Notes: generated from the sequence alone by a model not told the origin. DNA of 64,000 nucleotides from Syntrophopropionicum propionicicum_A (GCF_048984525.1 NZ_JBMGJC010000007.1:124001-188000); one strand, 5' to 3'; positions 47,283 to 56,687 are shown, counted from the first letter of the stretch. Numbers and translations are program-made.

Positions 47283-49274
47283 CTATTTCAACACTGTCAG
47301 GGTGGTGATTTCCCCGTCCTCCAGGTTGATCCTGACTTCCCAGTCTTCTTCAATATCATCCAGGTCTATACTGTAGCCGCCATGATTTTTCAGGTCCGGG
47401 TCATCCGCCAGGCCGTATGTGAACCGGTTGCCGCTGACTTGTTCTACCCTTAACTTTTTGTCCCTTTCATTCACATAAATTACCGAGCCTTCCAGAGTTA
47501 TATTCCTATCGTTGATGACCTCAATCTTTATGACTTCATCGTCATCCAGCAGGACCTCAACATAAGATCCAATAACAATATCATCCAGGCTGATCCTATC
47601 ACCGTATCTGTAAAAATCAGCACCGTCTGCTATATCATATTGGACCCTGTTGCCGCTGCTTCTTCTTATCCTGATAAGCTTCCGGCCGTCTTTTGCCAGG
47701 TCATCCACAGTGCCTTCAGCATTAGAGTATTCTTCATTTGCTTCTATATAACATACCTGATCCCTGCTGTTCAGTTCCAGCCTTACCCAATCTCCTTCGT
47801 CCAGATCATCAAAATCAATTCTGTCGCCGTCCCGCTCAACCTTAACGTCATCAATTACTACATATTCGGTCGTTTTTCCATCATCGTTGCGTATGACTAT
47901 TCCCATTGTCCCGATGGTATCCAGATCTCTTATTTCACCTTCCAATTGATCCATTTTAAGTACCTCAACGTAATCAATCCGGTCACTGCTGTCCAATTCC
48001 AACCTTACTCTATCGCCTTCGTTAAGGTCGTCAAAATCAATGCTGAGGCCATCTCTCTTTACCACTACATCATCAGCTACCTCGTATTCCGTTGTGTCTC
48101 CTTCATCATCGCGTATGGTTATACCCATGGTCCCAACATCATCCAGATCCTTTATCTCTCCTTCCAGGCTTGTAGAAGTCCCGAGGAAAACTATCTTAAT
48201 AATTTTATAATTTGAAACAAGTATTTCAACATAGTCTCCCTTGTTTAAATCTGTAACACTTAACATTTCACCGGAATAATAAACTTCAACGTTATGTACC
48301 ACCGGACGGGTTAACTCCTGTCCGTCATTGCCAATAATACTTAACCAGTATTCCCCGCCAGATGAAAGGATAAGGCTCACACTGCCCTTGTATTTCCGGG
48401 CATCAGTTGGTCGCAATGCATTAGCGTAAACTGCGTGCTGATTCTTGTCCATGATAATTTCAACATGGTCTCCACTCTTTAGCTCCTCCGGTAAAACACT
48501 GGTCCCGTCAAGAAAAAACTCGCAACCGTCAGCATAGAAAATGCTGCCGACAGAATCCAGAGTTATCACCCGGCTGTTTGGTTCTATGTTTGTGACAGTA
48601 CCGCCGGCACGCCTGGCAGGGCAGGGATCGGCATATTTTAATTCCACAATTTTGGACATCATAACAGCAATTTGAGCCCGGTTAATATTATCATTCGGTT
48701 TAAATACATTGCCGGGAAGCCCCTGCATGATGCCGCTCTTGACCACCGCCGCAACACCTTCCCGGTAATCCGCGGGTATCTGGTCCGCATCACTAAATTC
48801 CATCTCGCTGCTGTCCGGATCTAATGCAAGAGCATGGAAAGCCAACATGGCCACTTCGGTCCGGGTCGCTGGAACGTTCGGCTGCAGCAGGTGCAAATAA
48901 TCCCCGTCCAGCATACCCCGCGCAACCGCCATGAACAGGTATCCGCTGCCCCAGTAAATGTCCGGGGGCAGCACGTAATCCGCACCGGTTTTTTCTGCCG
49001 CTTCAGCCTGGTCTTTCAGCCCCAGCATCCGAATCAGCATAGCCACAGATTCCAGCTTGGTAACATCATTGTATGGCTTATAAACATCCCCGGGGTAACC
49101 GGTAACAACTCCGCTGGCTTCCATTTCAGTTATAGCCTTCTCGGCCCACGAAGCTTCTCCCAGATCCGTAAGTTTACTTCCCTCAGCTTTCGAGCCCCAG
49201 CCCAGGACAAAGGTTAAGGATACCGCCAATACCAGAATCAAAGGATACGATCTAGTGTTTCTAAGCATGGACAA
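47283..49274 (-). CDS. S-layer homology domain protein with acidic repeats
   Basis: A 663-residue exported protein. A signal peptide (residues 1-30) is followed by three SLH motifs over residues 35-210 (AITEMEASGVVTGYPGDVYK, RGMLDGDYLHLLQPNVPATR, SGIMQGLPGNVFKPNDNINR). These would anchor it to wall polysaccharide. The rest has five to six beta-rich repeats of about 65 residues, for example EGEIRDLDTIGTMGIVIRND and FDDLDEGDWVRLELNSRDQV, strongly acidic. Start TTG 49274 with GGGAGGG seven bases upstream. It is probably a surface scaffold, perhaps a metal- or polymer-binding one. Confidence 0.88.
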   Translation of the reverse strand: MSMLRNTRSYPLILVLAVSLTFVLGWGSKAEGSKLTDLGEASWAEKAITEMEASGVVTGYPGDVYKPYNDVTKLESVAMLIRMLGLKDQAEAAEKTGADYVLPPDIYWGSGYLFMAVARGMLDGDYLHLLQPNVPATRTEVAMLAFHALALDPDSSEMEFSDADQIPADYREGVAAVVKSGIMQGLPGNVFKPNDNINRAQIAVMMSKIVELKYADPCPARRAGGTVTNIEPNSRVITLDSVGSIFYADGCEFFLDGTSVLPEELKSGDHVEIIMDKNQHAVYANALRPTDARKYKGSVSLILSSGGEYWLSIIGNDGQELTRPVVHNVEVYYSGEMLSVTDLNKGDYVEILVSNYKIIKIVFLGTSTSLEGEIKDLDDVGTMGITIRDDEGDTTEYEVADDVVVKRDGLSIDFDDLNEGDRVRLELDSSDRIDYVEVLKMDQLEGEIRDLDTIGTMGIVIRNDDGKTTEYVVIDDVKVERDGDRIDFDDLDEGDWVRLELNSRDQVCYIEANEEYSNAEGTVDDLAKDGRKLIRIRRSSGNRVQYDIADGADFYRYGDRISLDDIVIGSYVEVLLDDDEVIKIEVINDRNITLEGSVIYVNERDKKLRVEQVSGNRFTYGLADDPDLKNHGGYSIDLDDIEEDWEVRINLEDGEITTLTVLK

Positions 49275-49431
49275 ATATCATCCCTCCCTCAATAATAATC
49301 CCATTACGCCATTACATCGCTTTGAATAATTTGCTACTACTCTTATAACTTCCATCCACAGAGATGAATTTCCTACGTTTTTGAGAATTTTTATCAAAAA
49401 ACTTGTCGTACGGTATAAAAGAACCCGGCCC

Positions 49432-49465
49432 CCCCAAAAAAAAACCGGCTGCTACACAGCCGTGT
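49432..49465 (-). terminator. Terminator after cupin gene
   Basis: On the minus strand CGGCTG pairs with CAGCCG around TGTAG, followed by GTTTTTTTTT. Confidence 0.88.
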
Positions 49466-49486
49466 TTTCTCATACTCAATCAGGTG

Positions 49487-49834
49487 TTACTTGTCTCCTT
49501 CCTCCGGAACGATGCAGATGAAAACGAAATCGTTATCACCGGTGCTCCTGAACTGGTGCTCCACGTTGGAGGGGACATAAGCTATAGAGCCCTCTTTAAG
49601 CGGGGTTTCTTTTCCATCTAAAAGCAATACTCCGGTGCCGCTCAGGATATAATTAATATGCGGCCACGGGTGCGCGTGCAGCGGAGAGCACCCTCTTTCC
49701 CTGAGGGTAAAAAGTCGCATGACCCAGCCTTCCCACCCTTCCCGCGGGCCGATTAAAGTTTTTTTGAAGGCGTTTATCACACCGGGAGCGTTTACTTTTA
49801 TTTCATCCAAGTTTTTAACATTGCCAACGAACAC
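49487..49834 (-). CDS. Small cupin-fold protein
   Basis: A 115-residue single cupin. Motif 1 is PLHAHPWPHINYILSGTGVL (metal-ligand His residues), motif 2 is AYVPSNVEHQFR. It could bind Fe/Mn and act as an isomerase, dioxygenase or ligand sensor. GTG 49834 has GGAGGGG five bases upstream. It lies divergently from a marR gene, with a palindromic operator between them. Confidence 0.85.
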   Translation of the reverse strand: MFVGNVKNLDEIKVNAPGVINAFKKTLIGPREGWEGWVMRLFTLRERGCSPLHAHPWPHINYILSGTGVLLLDGKETPLKEGSIAYVPSNVEHQFRSTGDNDFVFICIVPEEGDK

Positions 49835-49929
49835 AAAAACCCCTCCGTAAATAATTTTATATCTCATATTCTAGGTTTCAGCTAAATACCCTTTAAACGT
49901 ATAAAAAGGGACATTATGTTCATACCAAT

Positions 49930-49958
49930 TTGACAGGATTCTATTTCCATGATAACAT
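49930..49958 (+). promoter_or_regulatory. Predicted promoter of marR
   Basis: TTGACA at 49930-49935 and TAACAT at 49953-49958 with a 17-base spacer. The -10 region overlaps the palindrome at 49954-49975, so a bound repressor would block it. Confidence 0.7.
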
Positions 49959-49975
49959 TTGTATATACAAATGTT
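49954..49975. promoter_or_regulatory. Perfect 22-bp palindrome, MarR operator
   Basis: Two inverted half-sites AACATTTGTAT meet at the centre. The palindrome lies 16 bases before the marR start and between marR and the divergent cupin gene. A related TTTGTA-N4-CAAA site occurs at 50437-50452, before the flavin reductase gene. Confidence 0.75.
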
Positions 49976-49990
49976 TAAGGATAATTTGCC

Positions 49991-50416
49991 ATGATAGAAG
50001 AATATCTTAAAAACTGCCTGTATTTTACCGCCAGCAAGCTGGCCAGAATAATCACAAAAATGGCCGAGGAAGAATTTGCGCCAACAGGGCTGTCGCCTGC
50101 TTACGCCTTTTTGCTGATGATTGTCCATGAGCGCCCGGGCATCTCACAGCAGGAACTCGGCAGCGCGTTGCATCTTACTCCTTCCACGGTAACCAGGTTT
50201 ATTGACAAGCTGGAGGTCAAGGGCTTTGTAACCAGGACTGTGGAGGGGAAAAATTCTCTCATCAACCTGACCGAAAAAGGTCTTGTCCTCCAGGAAAGAA
50301 TAGAGCAGGCATGGAGCAGCCTGTATGACAGGTATTCGGATATTCTTGGGGAAGAGGAGGGTGATAGCCTGACAAAATTAATTTTTGATGCGGGTGAACG
50401 GCTTGACGGAAAGTAA
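49991..50416 (+). CDS. MarR-family transcriptional regulator
   Basis: A 141-residue winged-helix regulator. The DNA-binding part reads GISQQELGSALHLTPSTVTR then FIDKLEVKGFVTRTVEGKNS (wing). N- and C-terminal helices form the dimer. It probably represses itself and the divergent cupin gene, and perhaps the flavin reductase gene. Ligand unknown; one Cys near the N-terminus (ENCL-like context NCLYFTA) could sense redox state. Confidence 0.9.
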   Translation: MIEEYLKNCLYFTASKLARIITKMAEEEFAPTGLSPAYAFLLMIVHERPGISQQELGSALHLTPSTVTRFIDKLEVKGFVTRTVEGKNSLINLTEKGLVLQERIEQAWSSLYDRYSDILGEEEGDSLTKLIFDAGERLDGK

Positions 50417-50436
50417 TATTTTTTTATTAATTATTT

Positions 50437-50452
50437 GTTTGTACATGCAAAC
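50437..50452. promoter_or_regulatory. Second MarR-type half palindrome
   Basis: GTTTGTACATGCAAAC shares TTTGTA...CAAA with the operator at 49954-49975 and lies about 70 bases before the flavin reductase gene, right after marR. Confidence 0.5.
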
Positions 50453-50522
50453 GGTTGGTATTTGTAAACGATGACTTCATCTAAACCCGGTCGGTATAAG
50501 TCATAGAAGGAGTGATTAAAAA

Positions 50523-51089
50523 GTGGATAAAAAGAAGCTCGGCAATAAACCGTATTTGTATCCTTACCCGGTGGTCATGGTCGGCGCCGATGTGGACGGG
50601 AAGCCTAATTTCATGACAATAGCTTTCTGTGGTATTGTCAACAACAGCCCCGGCATGATTGCCTTCGGTTCGTTCCGAAAGCACTACACTAACAAGGGCA
50701 TTCTCGCAAATAAGGCTTTCAGCGTGAATATCCCTTCGCAGGACATGCTGGAGATTACCGATTACGTAGGCATTTACTCAGGTGAAAAGACAGACAAGAG
50801 CAGCCTCTTTAAAGTATTTTACGGGGAACTCGGCAATGCGCCGATGATCGAGGACTGCAGCCTCAACATGGAGTGCAAAGTCTTGGAGGTCCTCGATATC
50901 GGCGGGCTGGACTACATCATAATAGGCGAAATAATTGAGACCTATACTGAGGACAAATACCTGACCGGGGATTTACCCGATGTTCAGAAAATGCGGCCGG
51001 TGGTCTTATCCATGTTCGACAACCGCTATTTCAGCATTGGCGAATATCTTGGCCAAGCCTGGCACCTGGGAAAAAATTATAAGCGCTAA
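50523..51089 (+). CDS. Flavin reductase-like FMN-binding protein
   Basis: A 188-residue protein of the flavin reductase/HpaC-like fold: PYPVVMVGADVDGKPNFMTI is the FMN-binding start, then FGSFRKHYTNKGI and FSVNIPSQDMLEITDYVG. It may reduce FMN or work as a flavoprotein with unknown partner. GTG 50523 with GGAG about nine bases upstream. Position behind marR and a MarR-like site suggests co-regulation. Confidence 0.87.
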   Translation: MDKKKLGNKPYLYPYPVVMVGADVDGKPNFMTIAFCGIVNNSPGMIAFGSFRKHYTNKGILANKAFSVNIPSQDMLEITDYVGIYSGEKTDKSSLFKVFYGELGNAPMIEDCSLNMECKVLEVLDIGGLDYIIIGEIIETYTEDKYLTGDLPDVQKMRPVVLSMFDNRYFSIGEYLGQAWHLGKNYKR

Positions 51090-51095
51090 GTATCC

Positions 51096-52622
51096 TTAAA
51101 ACAACTGCCCCTCTTCCCTTACATGCCGGGTGTCTTTTTTGTGATCTGGCCCCGTATTGGACAAATCACGCAGGGCGTCGCAAATTATTGATATGCCTTT
51201 CCGGATCCTGGCCGGTGAGCAGCGGCTAAAGCTCAGGCGAAACATTTCTTTGCCGCCGCCGTTGGCGTAAAATATGCCGCCGGGCACAAAGGCCACTTTT
51301 TTTTCAACCGAATAGGCCAGCAGGCTGCCGGCCTGGACCCCTTCCGGCAGGCGGCACCAGACGTGGAAGCCGCCCGCGGGACGGCTCCACCGCAGGCCGG
51401 ACGGCGCGTATTCCGCCAGGGATGCCAGCATGGCGTCTCTCCTTTTATGATACTCTCCTCTTACCTTCTCCAGGTGTCCCTGGAGCAGTCCCTCCCGGCA
51501 ATATTTATTGACCGCCCACTGGGCAAGGCTGTTGGTGTGCAGGTCGTCGAGCTGTTTTGCCATCAGCAGCTGCCGGACAAGGTCCGCCGGCGCCGCCATC
51601 CAGCCCAGGCGCAGGCCTGGGAAAAGCATCTTGGAGAACGTGCTGAGATAAATTACATGATCGGCGGCGTCCAGTGACTTCAGTGAAGAAACCGGGCCCC
51701 CTTCAAAACAAAGCTCACTGTAGGGGTCGTCCTCTATAACAGGCACGTGAAAACGATAGACCAGCCTTAAAAGATCCCTGCGCCGGCTGCCGCTCATGGT
51801 GATGCCGGACGGGTTTTGATAAGTGGGCTGGGTATAAATTAGCTTCGGCCTGTAGCGGGAAACAAGCTGCTCCAGGATATCCAGCCTCATTCCCTCTTCG
51901 TCCATGGGAACACTTAATATGCGAGCCCCGGCTGTGGCAAAAACCTGGATGGCGCCCATATACGTTTGCTCTTCTATTACCACCGGGTCTCCCGGTTCTA
52001 TCAGGACTTTAGCCGCTAAATCCAATCCCTGCTGAGAACCCGAGAGAATAATAATATTATCCGGCCCGGCCTGGATACCCTTATTACGCATAAATTGCGC
52101 CAGGTATTCACGCAGGGGATAATGCCCGGCGGTAGGCCCGTGCTCAAAAAGACAGCCGCCTTCTTTATTGATCAACCCTGAAATTATATTGTTAAAATCT
52201 TCTGAGGGATGAAACTCGCGTGCGGGCACTCCCACGGCCAATGATATAGTATCTTCACTTGTAACCAGTTCAAGCATATCGCTTATAAAAGGATTGAACA
52301 TCCTAGAAGCCCGGCTGCTGAACAGGTTTTTCCAGGCCGGGGGCTGTACCGTGGAATATGCTTCATCCCCGCTTTCCCTGTCGGGAACATACTTAACTAC
52401 AGTCCCCCTGCCCACGTGAGACTCGATCAGCCCATCGGCCTCCAGTTCACGGTAAGCGTTTACCACCGTGCTCCGGTTTACGCCCAGGGCTGCGGCCAGC
52501 TTTCTTTCCGGGGGCAGGCGATAACCCGGCTGCAGGACCCGTCCCAGTATCAGCTGGCGGACCTGGTTTTTTATCTGCAGGTATAAAGGGGTGCGGCTTT
52601 CACGGTCTAAGTTTATTTTCAC
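51096..52622 (-). CDS. MocR/GntR-family regulator with aminotransferase-like domain
   Basis: A 508-residue protein. Residues 1-75 are a GntR winged helix (RTPLYLQIKNQVRQLILGRV, PPERKLAAALGVNRSTVVNA). Residues 120-490 form a fold-type I PLP domain; the PLP-binding Lys is in YLSTFSKMLFPGLRLGW. MocR proteins such as PdxR and GabR sense PLP and an amine ligand. GTG 52622 has GGAGG six bases upstream. The upstream 80 bases hold two dispersed palindromes. It may control the neighbouring aminotransferase gene. Confidence 0.9.
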   Translation of the reverse strand: MKINLDRESRTPLYLQIKNQVRQLILGRVLQPGYRLPPERKLAAALGVNRSTVVNAYRELEADGLIESHVGRGTVVKYVPDRESGDEAYSTVQPPAWKNLFSSRASRMFNPFISDMLELVTSEDTISLAVGVPAREFHPSEDFNNIISGLINKEGGCLFEHGPTAGHYPLREYLAQFMRNKGIQAGPDNIIILSGSQQGLDLAAKVLIEPGDPVVIEEQTYMGAIQVFATAGARILSVPMDEEGMRLDILEQLVSRYRPKLIYTQPTYQNPSGITMSGSRRRDLLRLVYRFHVPVIEDDPYSELCFEGGPVSSLKSLDAADHVIYLSTFSKMLFPGLRLGWMAAPADLVRQLLMAKQLDDLHTNSLAQWAVNKYCREGLLQGHLEKVRGEYHKRRDAMLASLAEYAPSGLRWSRPAGGFHVWCRLPEGVQAGSLLAYSVEKKVAFVPGGIFYANGGGKEMFRLSFSRCSPARIRKGISIICDALRDLSNTGPDHKKDTRHVREEGQLF

Positions 52623-52636
52623 TGTCAACCTCCTCC

Positions 52637-52712
52637 ACAACGTGTCAAGGGGATGGTTCTCTTGACACGCTTTTTTCAAACGTGTCACAAGAACCGTCCC
52701 CTTGACACGTTT
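52637..52712. repeat. Two dispersed palindromes before the MocR gene
   Basis: ACGTGTCAAGGGGATGGTTC...TTGACACGC (52640-52671) and ACGTGTCACAAGAACCGTCC...TTGACACGT (52680-52709). Each can form a GTGTCA/TGACAC stem. Confidence 0.8.
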
Positions 52713-52721
52713 GAAACAATG

Positions 52722-53219
52722 CTACACTATCTCCTTTTCCATCCACACCACGTCGAAATGCACATCTTTTTTACGCCCGATATTATGAAACCTGCCGCAT
52801 TCAGTAAAGCCATTCTTCCTGTGAAATTGCAAGCTCTTTTCGTTACGCGACGATATGTTTGCCATTATGTATTTTATCCCCATCCTGCCGCCTTCTCTTT
52901 CCAGCAGAGACAGGGCTTCTCTGCCGATGCCCCTGCCGACCTCTTTCTGATCTAAAAAGTAACTTATCTCAGCTGTTTCCCTGAACACCGGCATGGGGTT
53001 GTAAGCCCTGAGAAAACAAAAGCCTATAACTCTGCCGTCATCATTATTTTTTATTACATACGCCGGGTAACCCCTGGTCATCTCCAGGAACATGCCAAAA
53101 AACTGGTTTGGGAGCTTATGCTCAGGGTAGGCGGCAAAACTGTTTTCCACGTAATAATTGAAGATATCCATTACTTCCCCGCAGTGCGTCACCGTCATCG
53201 GCTCGAACCTAATATTCAT
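52722..53219 (-). CDS. GNAT-family N-acetyltransferase
   Basis: A 165-residue GNAT protein. The acetyl-CoA loop is YFLDQKEVGRGIGREALSLL and a beta-bulge region ends in LQFHRKNGFTECG. The fold resembles phosphinothricin/methionine sulfoximine acetyltransferases (FNYYVENSFAAY opening). The acceptor is unknown. ATG 53219 with GGAG about ten bases upstream. Confidence 0.88.
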   Translation of the reverse strand: MNIRFEPMTVTHCGEVMDIFNYYVENSFAAYPEHKLPNQFFGMFLEMTRGYPAYVIKNNDDGRVIGFCFLRAYNPMPVFRETAEISYFLDQKEVGRGIGREALSLLEREGGRMGIKYIMANISSRNEKSLQFHRKNGFTECGRFHNIGRKKDVHFDVVWMEKEIV

Positions 53220-53276
53220 AAAAATACTCCTTTCCTGGAGCTAAAAGATAAGAAAAACACAACACGACTTTTTCAA

Positions 53277-54458
53277 TCAGTGCAGGCAACTGGCAAAAAG
53301 GCGGGCCAGGCGCCTGATGCCGCTTTTGATCTGGTGCGGGGTGGAGTTGGAAAAGTTCAGGCGCATCGTATTAAGTCCTTCTCTGTCCGTATAAAAAGGC
53401 GCCCCCGGCACATAAGCCACGTTTTCTTCTACTGCCCTTTCCAGCAGTTGTATAGTGTCAATGTGCTCCGGCATGGTAACCCAGAGAAACATCCCCCCGT
53501 CCGGCCTGGTCCAGGAAATGCCTTCCGGAAAGTTCTGCCGCATCTCCTCCAGCATAATATCCCGGCGCCGGCCGTACTCCCTGCGGATGGCTAGGACGTG
53601 GCCGGAAACATCGGTTTTTTCCAGGTAGCGGTATACCGCCCGCTGTACCAGTGTACCCGTATGCAGGTCGGTCCCCTGCTTGGCCAGCACCAGCTTCCGG
53701 ATCAATTCGCGGCCGGCAACAATCCAGCCCAGGCGCAACCCTGGTGCTATGGTCTTGGAAAACGTACTCAGGTAGATCACCCGGCCGGCATCGTCAAACG
53801 ACTTGACCGGGGGAAGCGGCTCACCGCTGTACCTGAGGTCCCCATAAGGATCATCCTCGATCAGGGGCACTCCGTATTTCCCCAGCAAATCTGCCGCCGC
53901 CCGGCGCCTTTCAAGGCTCATGGTTACACCGGTCGGGTTTTTGAAAGTGGGAGTAAGGTAAATCATTTTTGGATTTTGTTTCTTTATTGCCAATTCCAAC
54001 GCGTCAATATCTATACCCTGGTCATCAGTAGGCACCGGGCAGAACCCGGCCTGGTAGCTGCGAAATGTCTGAATTGCTCCCAGGTAACTGGGTTTTTCCA
54101 CTAAAACTACATCCCCGGGATCGACAAACAGCTTGGCCAGCAGGTCCAGCGCCTGCTGAGAGCCATTGGTAATCAGGATATTATCAGGCCCGGCCTCTAC
54201 CCCTTTTTCCCGCATCCTGGCCGCTATGTACCCGCGTAGGGGCAGATACCCTTCAGTGGTGCTGTACTGCAGGGCGGACGGGTCATCCCCCTCCAGGACC
54301 TCACAAAAAGCTTCTTTGATTTCTTTTATGGGAAAAAGTTCGGGAGCCGGCAGTCCGCCGGCAAATGAGATAACCTCGGGCCGCTCGGTTACCTTTAATA
54401 TTTCCCGTATTACCGAACTCTCCATCTGGCTGACCCTCTCGGCAAAATTATAATTCAT
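53277..54458 (-). CDS. PLP-dependent aminotransferase (class I/II, LysN/AAA-like)
   Basis: A 393-residue fold-type I enzyme. It opens MNYNFAERVSQMESSVIREI, with the PLP Lys in YLSTFSKTIAPGLRLGWIVA. Its similarity is to 2-aminoadipate/aromatic aminotransferases such as LysN, which accept varied amino donors. It lies on the same strand as the MocR-type protein, which shares its fold and might regulate it. ATG 54458 with AGAGGGG upstream. Confidence 0.9.
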   Translation of the reverse strand: MNYNFAERVSQMESSVIREILKVTERPEVISFAGGLPAPELFPIKEIKEAFCEVLEGDDPSALQYSTTEGYLPLRGYIAARMREKGVEAGPDNILITNGSQQALDLLAKLFVDPGDVVLVEKPSYLGAIQTFRSYQAGFCPVPTDDQGIDIDALELAIKKQNPKMIYLTPTFKNPTGVTMSLERRRAAADLLGKYGVPLIEDDPYGDLRYSGEPLPPVKSFDDAGRVIYLSTFSKTIAPGLRLGWIVAGRELIRKLVLAKQGTDLHTGTLVQRAVYRYLEKTDVSGHVLAIRREYGRRRDIMLEEMRQNFPEGISWTRPDGGMFLWVTMPEHIDTIQLLERAVEENVAYVPGAPFYTDREGLNTMRLNFSNSTPHQIKSGIRRLARLFASCLH

Positions 54459-54825
54459 TTTTACTCCCCTCTAAAGTTGGAATGCTTGAAATTAGTATAT
54501 TTGCCTTTTCAGAGGTTAACAACAGCCAATTGGTTGATTAATTATACCATCCAATTATTGAAATTCATTAGATTATCCTCCTGCCAAATCAGAAAACCTT
54601 CGTGGTATAATATGATAGTTGAAAATTTTTTCTGGCGGAGCATCCTTGGTTCCCTGCAGCGCAAATGATGCCGGCCATATTGCCGGGACAAGTGAAACAG
54701 GTCTCTTGTCATTTACCTGCGCATCACTCAATTTTGCGACAATGAGAACCGTCCCCTCTGTCGCTTTTGCAACAACAAGAACCGTTCCCTCTGTCGCACA
54801 GCATTTGAACAGGAGGCTGAAATAA
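54459..54825. repeat. Intergenic region with two short repeat copies
   Basis: At 54735-54763 TGCGACAATGAGAACCGTCC...TGTCGC and at 54768-54797 TGCAACAACAAGAACCGTTC...TGTCGC: variants of the dispersed palindrome. CAATTGGTTGATTAATTAT...CCATCCAATT at 54523-54552 may be an operator. No gene supported. Confidence 0.6.
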
Positions 54826-55290
54826 ATGAATAATATATTTTTCTACCAGACCGCCATCGGGGAAATAGGCATAGCTGAAAACAGGGGCTGTATCACAAAT
54901 ATTTTTTTTGAGAATGAGCAAATACCCCGGAACAACATCATCTATGAAACCGGCATTTTAAAAGAAGCAGCCCGGCAGCTGCATGGCTACCTGGCGGGAA
55001 AGCTCAAAGAATTTGACCTGCCCCTTGCTCCCTCCGGCACAGAATTCATGCTGCGTGTTTGGAAAAGCCTCCTCAATATTCCTTATGGCGAAACCCGGAG
55101 TTACCAGGAAATAGCCCAAAGCGTGGGTAACGCAAAAGCCTCAAGGGCGGTGGGGCAAGCCTGTAACCGCAACCCGATCCCTATTATTATCCCCTGCCAC
55201 CGGGTAATCGGAGCCAATGGAAAGCTGACCGGTTTTGGAGGAGGGCTGGATATAAAGGCTCGTCTGTTGGAACTTGAAAAGGCCAAATAA
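54826..55290 (+). CDS. ogt: Methylated-DNA-protein-cysteine methyltransferase Ogt
   Basis: A 154-residue Ogt-type repair protein with the suicide Cys in IIPCHRVIG and the DNA-binding GNAKASRAVGQACNRNPIPI. It removes O6-alkyl from guanine in one turnover. ATG 54826 has AGGAGG about nine bases upstream. A single gene between convergent and divergent neighbours, preceded by two repeat copies. Confidence 0.95.
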   Translation: MNNIFFYQTAIGEIGIAENRGCITNIFFENEQIPRNNIIYETGILKEAARQLHGYLAGKLKEFDLPLAPSGTEFMLRVWKSLLNIPYGETRSYQEIAQSVGNAKASRAVGQACNRNPIPIIIPCHRVIGANGKLTGFGGGLDIKARLLELEKAK

Positions 55291-55311
55291 CCCAGGCAAG
55301 AAAAAGAGGCA

Positions 55312-56466
55312 CTAGGTAAGTCCCCCTGGTTCTTTTTCGCACAGGGGCAGGCTTATTTGAAAAATACTGCCTTGGCCGGGTTCGCTTTGAACAGTAATTT
55401 CTCCATTGTGCATGTCCACAATTTTTTTGACGATAGACAGCCCGATACCCGTGCCTCCCACTTTTCGCGTGGCCGGGTTGTCAACTCTATAGAACTGGTC
55501 GAATATTTTTCCATGTTCTTCACGGCTCATGCCAATGCCACTGTCCCGTACCGAAATGATCGCCTTATCGCCAGACACTTCAGCGGACAAATGTACAAAC
55601 CCTTTTTCCGTGTATTTAATCGCGTTGGAAACAAGGTTGGTGATTACCTGGTATAACCTGTCCCTGTCCCCGGCCACACATAATGACTGCGGCAGATCAA
55701 CTTTAAGTTCCAGCCTTTTTTGTTCCGCCTCAATAGCAAAAAGATGCTGGGCCTGCCGCAACAAGGGCACAATGTCTACCGGCCGCGGGGAAAAAGAGAA
55801 CTCGGTAGCCTCAAAACGGGCCAGGTCCGACAGGTCGCCCAGAAGCTTGTTCAGGCGGTCGCATTCTTCCAGGGCGCTGCCCAGGAAATCCTTCTGCGTT
55901 TCATTCAAACTGCCCGCGTCACCGGCTAAAACCAGTTCCAGAAAGCCCTTGATTACGGTCAGCGGCGCTTTAAGGTCGTGGGTGACAGCTGACAGGAAAC
56001 TGGCCTTGGTCTCTTTCAGTTCCTGCAGCAGTGTTACGTCCCGGAATACTTCTATGCCGCCGATTACTTCTCCGTTATCCCCTATGATGGGCGCCACGCT
56101 TACTTCCACAATTACACGTGAGCCGTCACGCCGCTTGGCCCGCACCAGGACCGGTTTGTCGCCGGGCGCCCCCTTGACCATGCACTGGTGCAGGGGGCAC
56201 AGGTCGTTTTCACACAGCGGGTTCCCGTTTGCATCAACATGGTTCAATATATTATCGGAACATTTGTGTCCTAGAGTGTATTCCGCACTAAAGCCGGTAA
56301 TTTCCTCGCAGGCCCGGTTCCAAAAAATAATCCTTCTGTTCCGGTCAGTCATGTATACTCCGTCAGCTATACTAAGCAGAATTCGCCTGAAATTATTGGT
56401 GTCGCTCAATAAAGTGCCTTCAAGCAAACACATTTCCTCCCTGGACAATTTCCAAACACCCCCCAT
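55312..56466 (-). CDS. PAS-domain sensor histidine kinase
   Basis: A 384-residue, probably cytoplasmic kinase. The PAS domain (residues about 20-135) includes SIADGVYMTDRNRRIIFWNR and several Cys (ENDLCPLHQC). HisKA has the phospho-His in AVTHDLKAPLTVIKGF, then NLVSNAIKYTEKG and GGTGIGLSIVKKIV of the ATPase domain. No transmembrane segment or response regulator is present here. Several starts are open (ATG 56466, ATG 56433, TTG 56427). Cysteines in the PAS domain could sense redox or bind a metal. Confidence 0.88.
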   Translation of the reverse strand: MGGVWKLSREEMCLLEGTLLSDTNNFRRILLSIADGVYMTDRNRRIIFWNRACEEITGFSAEYTLGHKCSDNILNHVDANGNPLCENDLCPLHQCMVKGAPGDKPVLVRAKRRDGSRVIVEVSVAPIIGDNGEVIGGIEVFRDVTLLQELKETKASFLSAVTHDLKAPLTVIKGFLELVLAGDAGSLNETQKDFLGSALEECDRLNKLLGDLSDLARFEATEFSFSPRPVDIVPLLRQAQHLFAIEAEQKRLELKVDLPQSLCVAGDRDRLYQVITNLVSNAIKYTEKGFVHLSAEVSGDKAIISVRDSGIGMSREEHGKIFDQFYRVDNPATRKVGGTGIGLSIVKKIVDMHNGEITVQSEPGQGSIFQISLPLCEKEPGGLT

Positions 56467-56567
56467 AAAATAACTTACCTATGGCCTTCTATAATATTTT
56501 CAACAAAACAGACTCTTTCCCTTTATCGAACGATATCCGTCAGATTTGCCACAGCAGGGAAAACACA

Positions 56568-56612
56568 AGCAGCCCTCGTTGTCTTATCCTTCCAAGGACA
56601 ATGAGGGCTGCT
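56568..56612. terminator. Long hairpin between convergent units
   Basis: GCAGCCCTCGTTGTC pairs with GACAATGAGGGCTGC, one mismatch, followed by TTCTCC. Confidence 0.7.
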
Positions 56613-56687
56613 TCTCCGCAGGGTTAAACTATTCATTTATTTTACAGAAAAAATCTATAACCCCGTCCCACTGACATCTTATTAAAA

